NCBI GenBank assembly: GCA_024635465.1
Contig: JAGXIS010000164.1
Coordinates: 1-6,570 of the forward strand
DNA from: Bacteroidota bacterium
GTDB taxonomy: Bacteria; Bacteroidota; Rhodothermia; Balneolales; Balneolaceae
DNA: 6,570 nucleotides
Direction of reading: 5' to 3'
Shown: positions 5,532 through 6,570 of the stretch, one piece after another
Numbering within the stretch: position 1 is the first letter of the stretch
Layout: every line of letters starts with the position of its first letter
Position numbers and translations under genes: made by a program
The notes under the pieces: model-generated
Told to the model about the DNA's origin: nothing
Seen by the model: the letters and a program-made list of their open reading frames with translations, nothing else
The model's database searches: none

Positions 5532-6570
5532 CTAACTTATACTTAGAAGATCCGCCAGAACACCGGCTGCCGTTACTTCTTTTCCTGCACCGGGTCCTTG
5601 TATAATTAAAGGTTGATCGTTATATCTTCGTGATCGAATAGAGATCAGGTTTGTGGTGCCTTTAAGCTGCCCCAATGCAGATGAAATGGGGACAGCCTGA
5701 ATTCCAATTTCAACTTTGCCTTTATAATAGCGTCCTATATATCGCAATGTTCGATTTTCAAGTCTTGCCTCTTCACATTTACGATTCCATTCATCATCAA
5801 ACTCATTGACTCTCTCTAGAAATGTAGTAGAATCCACATCCTGGAGTTCTTTTGGGATGAGTGACTCAACCTCTAAATGATCCCGCTCAATTTTGTGACC
5901 GCAAATACGGGCTAAGATCATAAACTTTCTTGCGACGTCTTCCCCTGAAAGATCATCCCGGGGATCGGGTTCCGCATATCCAAGTCGCCGCGCTTTGATG
6001 ATGGTCTCGCTAAACGTGCCACCCTTATCCAACTCGGAGAAGAGGTAGGTCATTGTTCCTGAAAGTACACCACTTAGTTCAATAATTTCATCCCCTGTGT
6101 GGATAAGACTTTTAATGGAGTTAATTATGGGCAGACCCGCTCCAACATTGGTTTCATATAGAAATTCAACACCGTTCTCAGCAGCAATATGGTGCAGGTT
6201 ATCAAACTGATCTTGTTTTTGAGTATTCGCAAGTTTACTGGGTGTCACCACATGAATATGATTCTTAAGGAGTCTTGGATAGAGTTCTGCGACCTCTAAG
6301 CTACCCGTGGTATCCACAAATACAACACTTCCTTTTTCATATGATATTAACTTCTGAATTACACTTGCCCAATCCATCTCAGGAGCACGCAGAAGATCTC
6401 TGAGTGAATAATTTCCCTGTACTCTATCGTACCATAAAAGATGATTGCTGTTACATACTCCTAATACACGCAACGATTTTTCAGTTCCATATCTGGAGAC
6501 TTGTTTCAATAAGGTATTACCAACTGCACCGACACCGGCTATAAACAATTTCTTTACTTTCGGTGACTTC
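5532..6570 (-). CDS. thrA: Homoserine dehydrogenase domain, probably the C-terminal half of bifunctional aspartokinase/homoserine dehydrogenase (5' end beyond window)
   Basis: Homoserine dehydrogenase reduces aspartate-4-semialdehyde to homoserine with NAD(P)H, the branch step to threonine and methionine. The frame is open to the right edge; the visible part begins in SPKVKKLFIAGVGAVG, where the leucine codon is TTG at 6546-6548. Counting that as residue 1, the Rossmann loop is GVGAVG (5-10), followed by VVTPSKLANT (100-109, K105 the conserved active-site lysine), YETNVGAGLPIINS (131-144) and the signature GYAEPDPRDDLSGEDVARK (190-208). The counterparts of the yeast catalytic residues E208, D214, D219 and K223 are E193, D199, D204 and K208, all present. 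The sequence resembles the C-terminal half of E. coli ThrA/MetL much more than stand-alone Hom: it ends with GAGKEVTAAGVLADLL and has no ACT tail. A lysine-rich linker-like stretch before the Rossmann fold fits a fused aspartokinase upstream, but that part is not visible. ThrA and MetL cannot be told apart here. A terminator follows the TAG stop. Confidence 0.9.
   Translation of the reverse strand, partial: KSPKVKKLFIAGVGAVGNTLLKQVSRYGTEKSLRVLGVCNSNHLLWYDRVQGNYSLRDLLRAPEMDWASVIQKLISYEKGSVVFVDTTGSLEVAELYPRLLKNHIHVVTPSKLANTQKQDQFDNLHHIAAENGVEFLYETNVGAGLPIINSIKSLIHTGDEIIELSGVLSGTMTYLFSELDKGGTFSETIIKARRLGYAEPDPRDDLSGEDVARKFMILARICGHKIERDHLEVESLIPKELQDVDSTTFLERVNEFDDEWNRKCEEARLENRTLRYIGRYYKGKVEIGIQAVPISSALGQLKGTTNLISIRSRRYNDQPLIIQGPGAGKEVTAAGVLADLLSIS

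Noticed and set aside
5351..5605. Plus-strand open frame of 84 codons spanning the terminator and the end of thrA
   Set aside because: It runs antisense through the conserved end of homoserine dehydrogenase and the terminator stem, has no family features and no ribosome binding site.
6546..6548. TTG considered as the true start of a stand-alone homoserine dehydrogenase
   Set aside because: The frame stays open upstream to the window edge, the TTG lies inside the first beta strand of the Rossmann fold, and the sequence resembles the fused ThrA/MetL type.

Overview
The window is the start of a division and cell wall (dcw/mra) gene cluster, read entirely from the minus strand, with the 3' end of a threonine/methionine-branch amino acid gene upstream of it. 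In transcription order, from high to low coordinates: the homoserine dehydrogenase part of a thrA-type gene (cut by the right edge); a rho-independent terminator; a 382-base intergenic region with a promoter and a three-box MraZ operator; then mraZ, rsmH (mraW), an ftsL-like gene, ftsI (a class B penicillin-binding protein with two PASTA repeats) and murE (cut by the left edge after 391 codons).

The organism is a diderm-type heterotroph, most likely in the Bacteroidota/Balneolota/Rhodothermota group. The reasons are the gene order mraZ-rsmH-ftsL-ftsI-murE, the long FtsI with C-terminal PASTA repeats, the short divergent FtsL, the ThrA/MetL-type homoserine dehydrogenase and the moderately low GC content. 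Real Shine-Dalgarno sequences before rsmH (AAGGAG) and ftsL (AGGAGG) are less typical of classical Bacteroidia and make me lean to a Balneola/Rhodothermus-like lineage. This is inference; no marker here settles it.

The cluster is very compact. There are 4 bases between mraZ and rsmH (using the rsmH start argued for here), 3 bases between rsmH and ftsL, and 4-base ATGA stop/start overlaps at ftsL/ftsI and ftsI/murE. All five genes are therefore almost certainly one transcript. MraZ, its first product, probably represses that transcript through three GTGGG boxes spaced exactly 10 bp, beginning immediately after the proposed -10 box. RsmH methylates 16S rRNA; FtsL and FtsI belong to the septal synthase complex; MurE makes the peptidoglycan precursor in the cytoplasm. 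The cluster thus links regulation, precursor supply and septal cross-linking.

I find no mobile element, CRISPR array, RNA gene or unknown system. The most informative non-coding signal is the MraZ operator/promoter. The points worth a second look are the operator architecture, the roughly 200 bases of unassigned leader upstream of the promoter, the double PASTA tail, the basic N-terminal extension of FtsL, and the start codon choices of mraZ (GTG) and rsmH.
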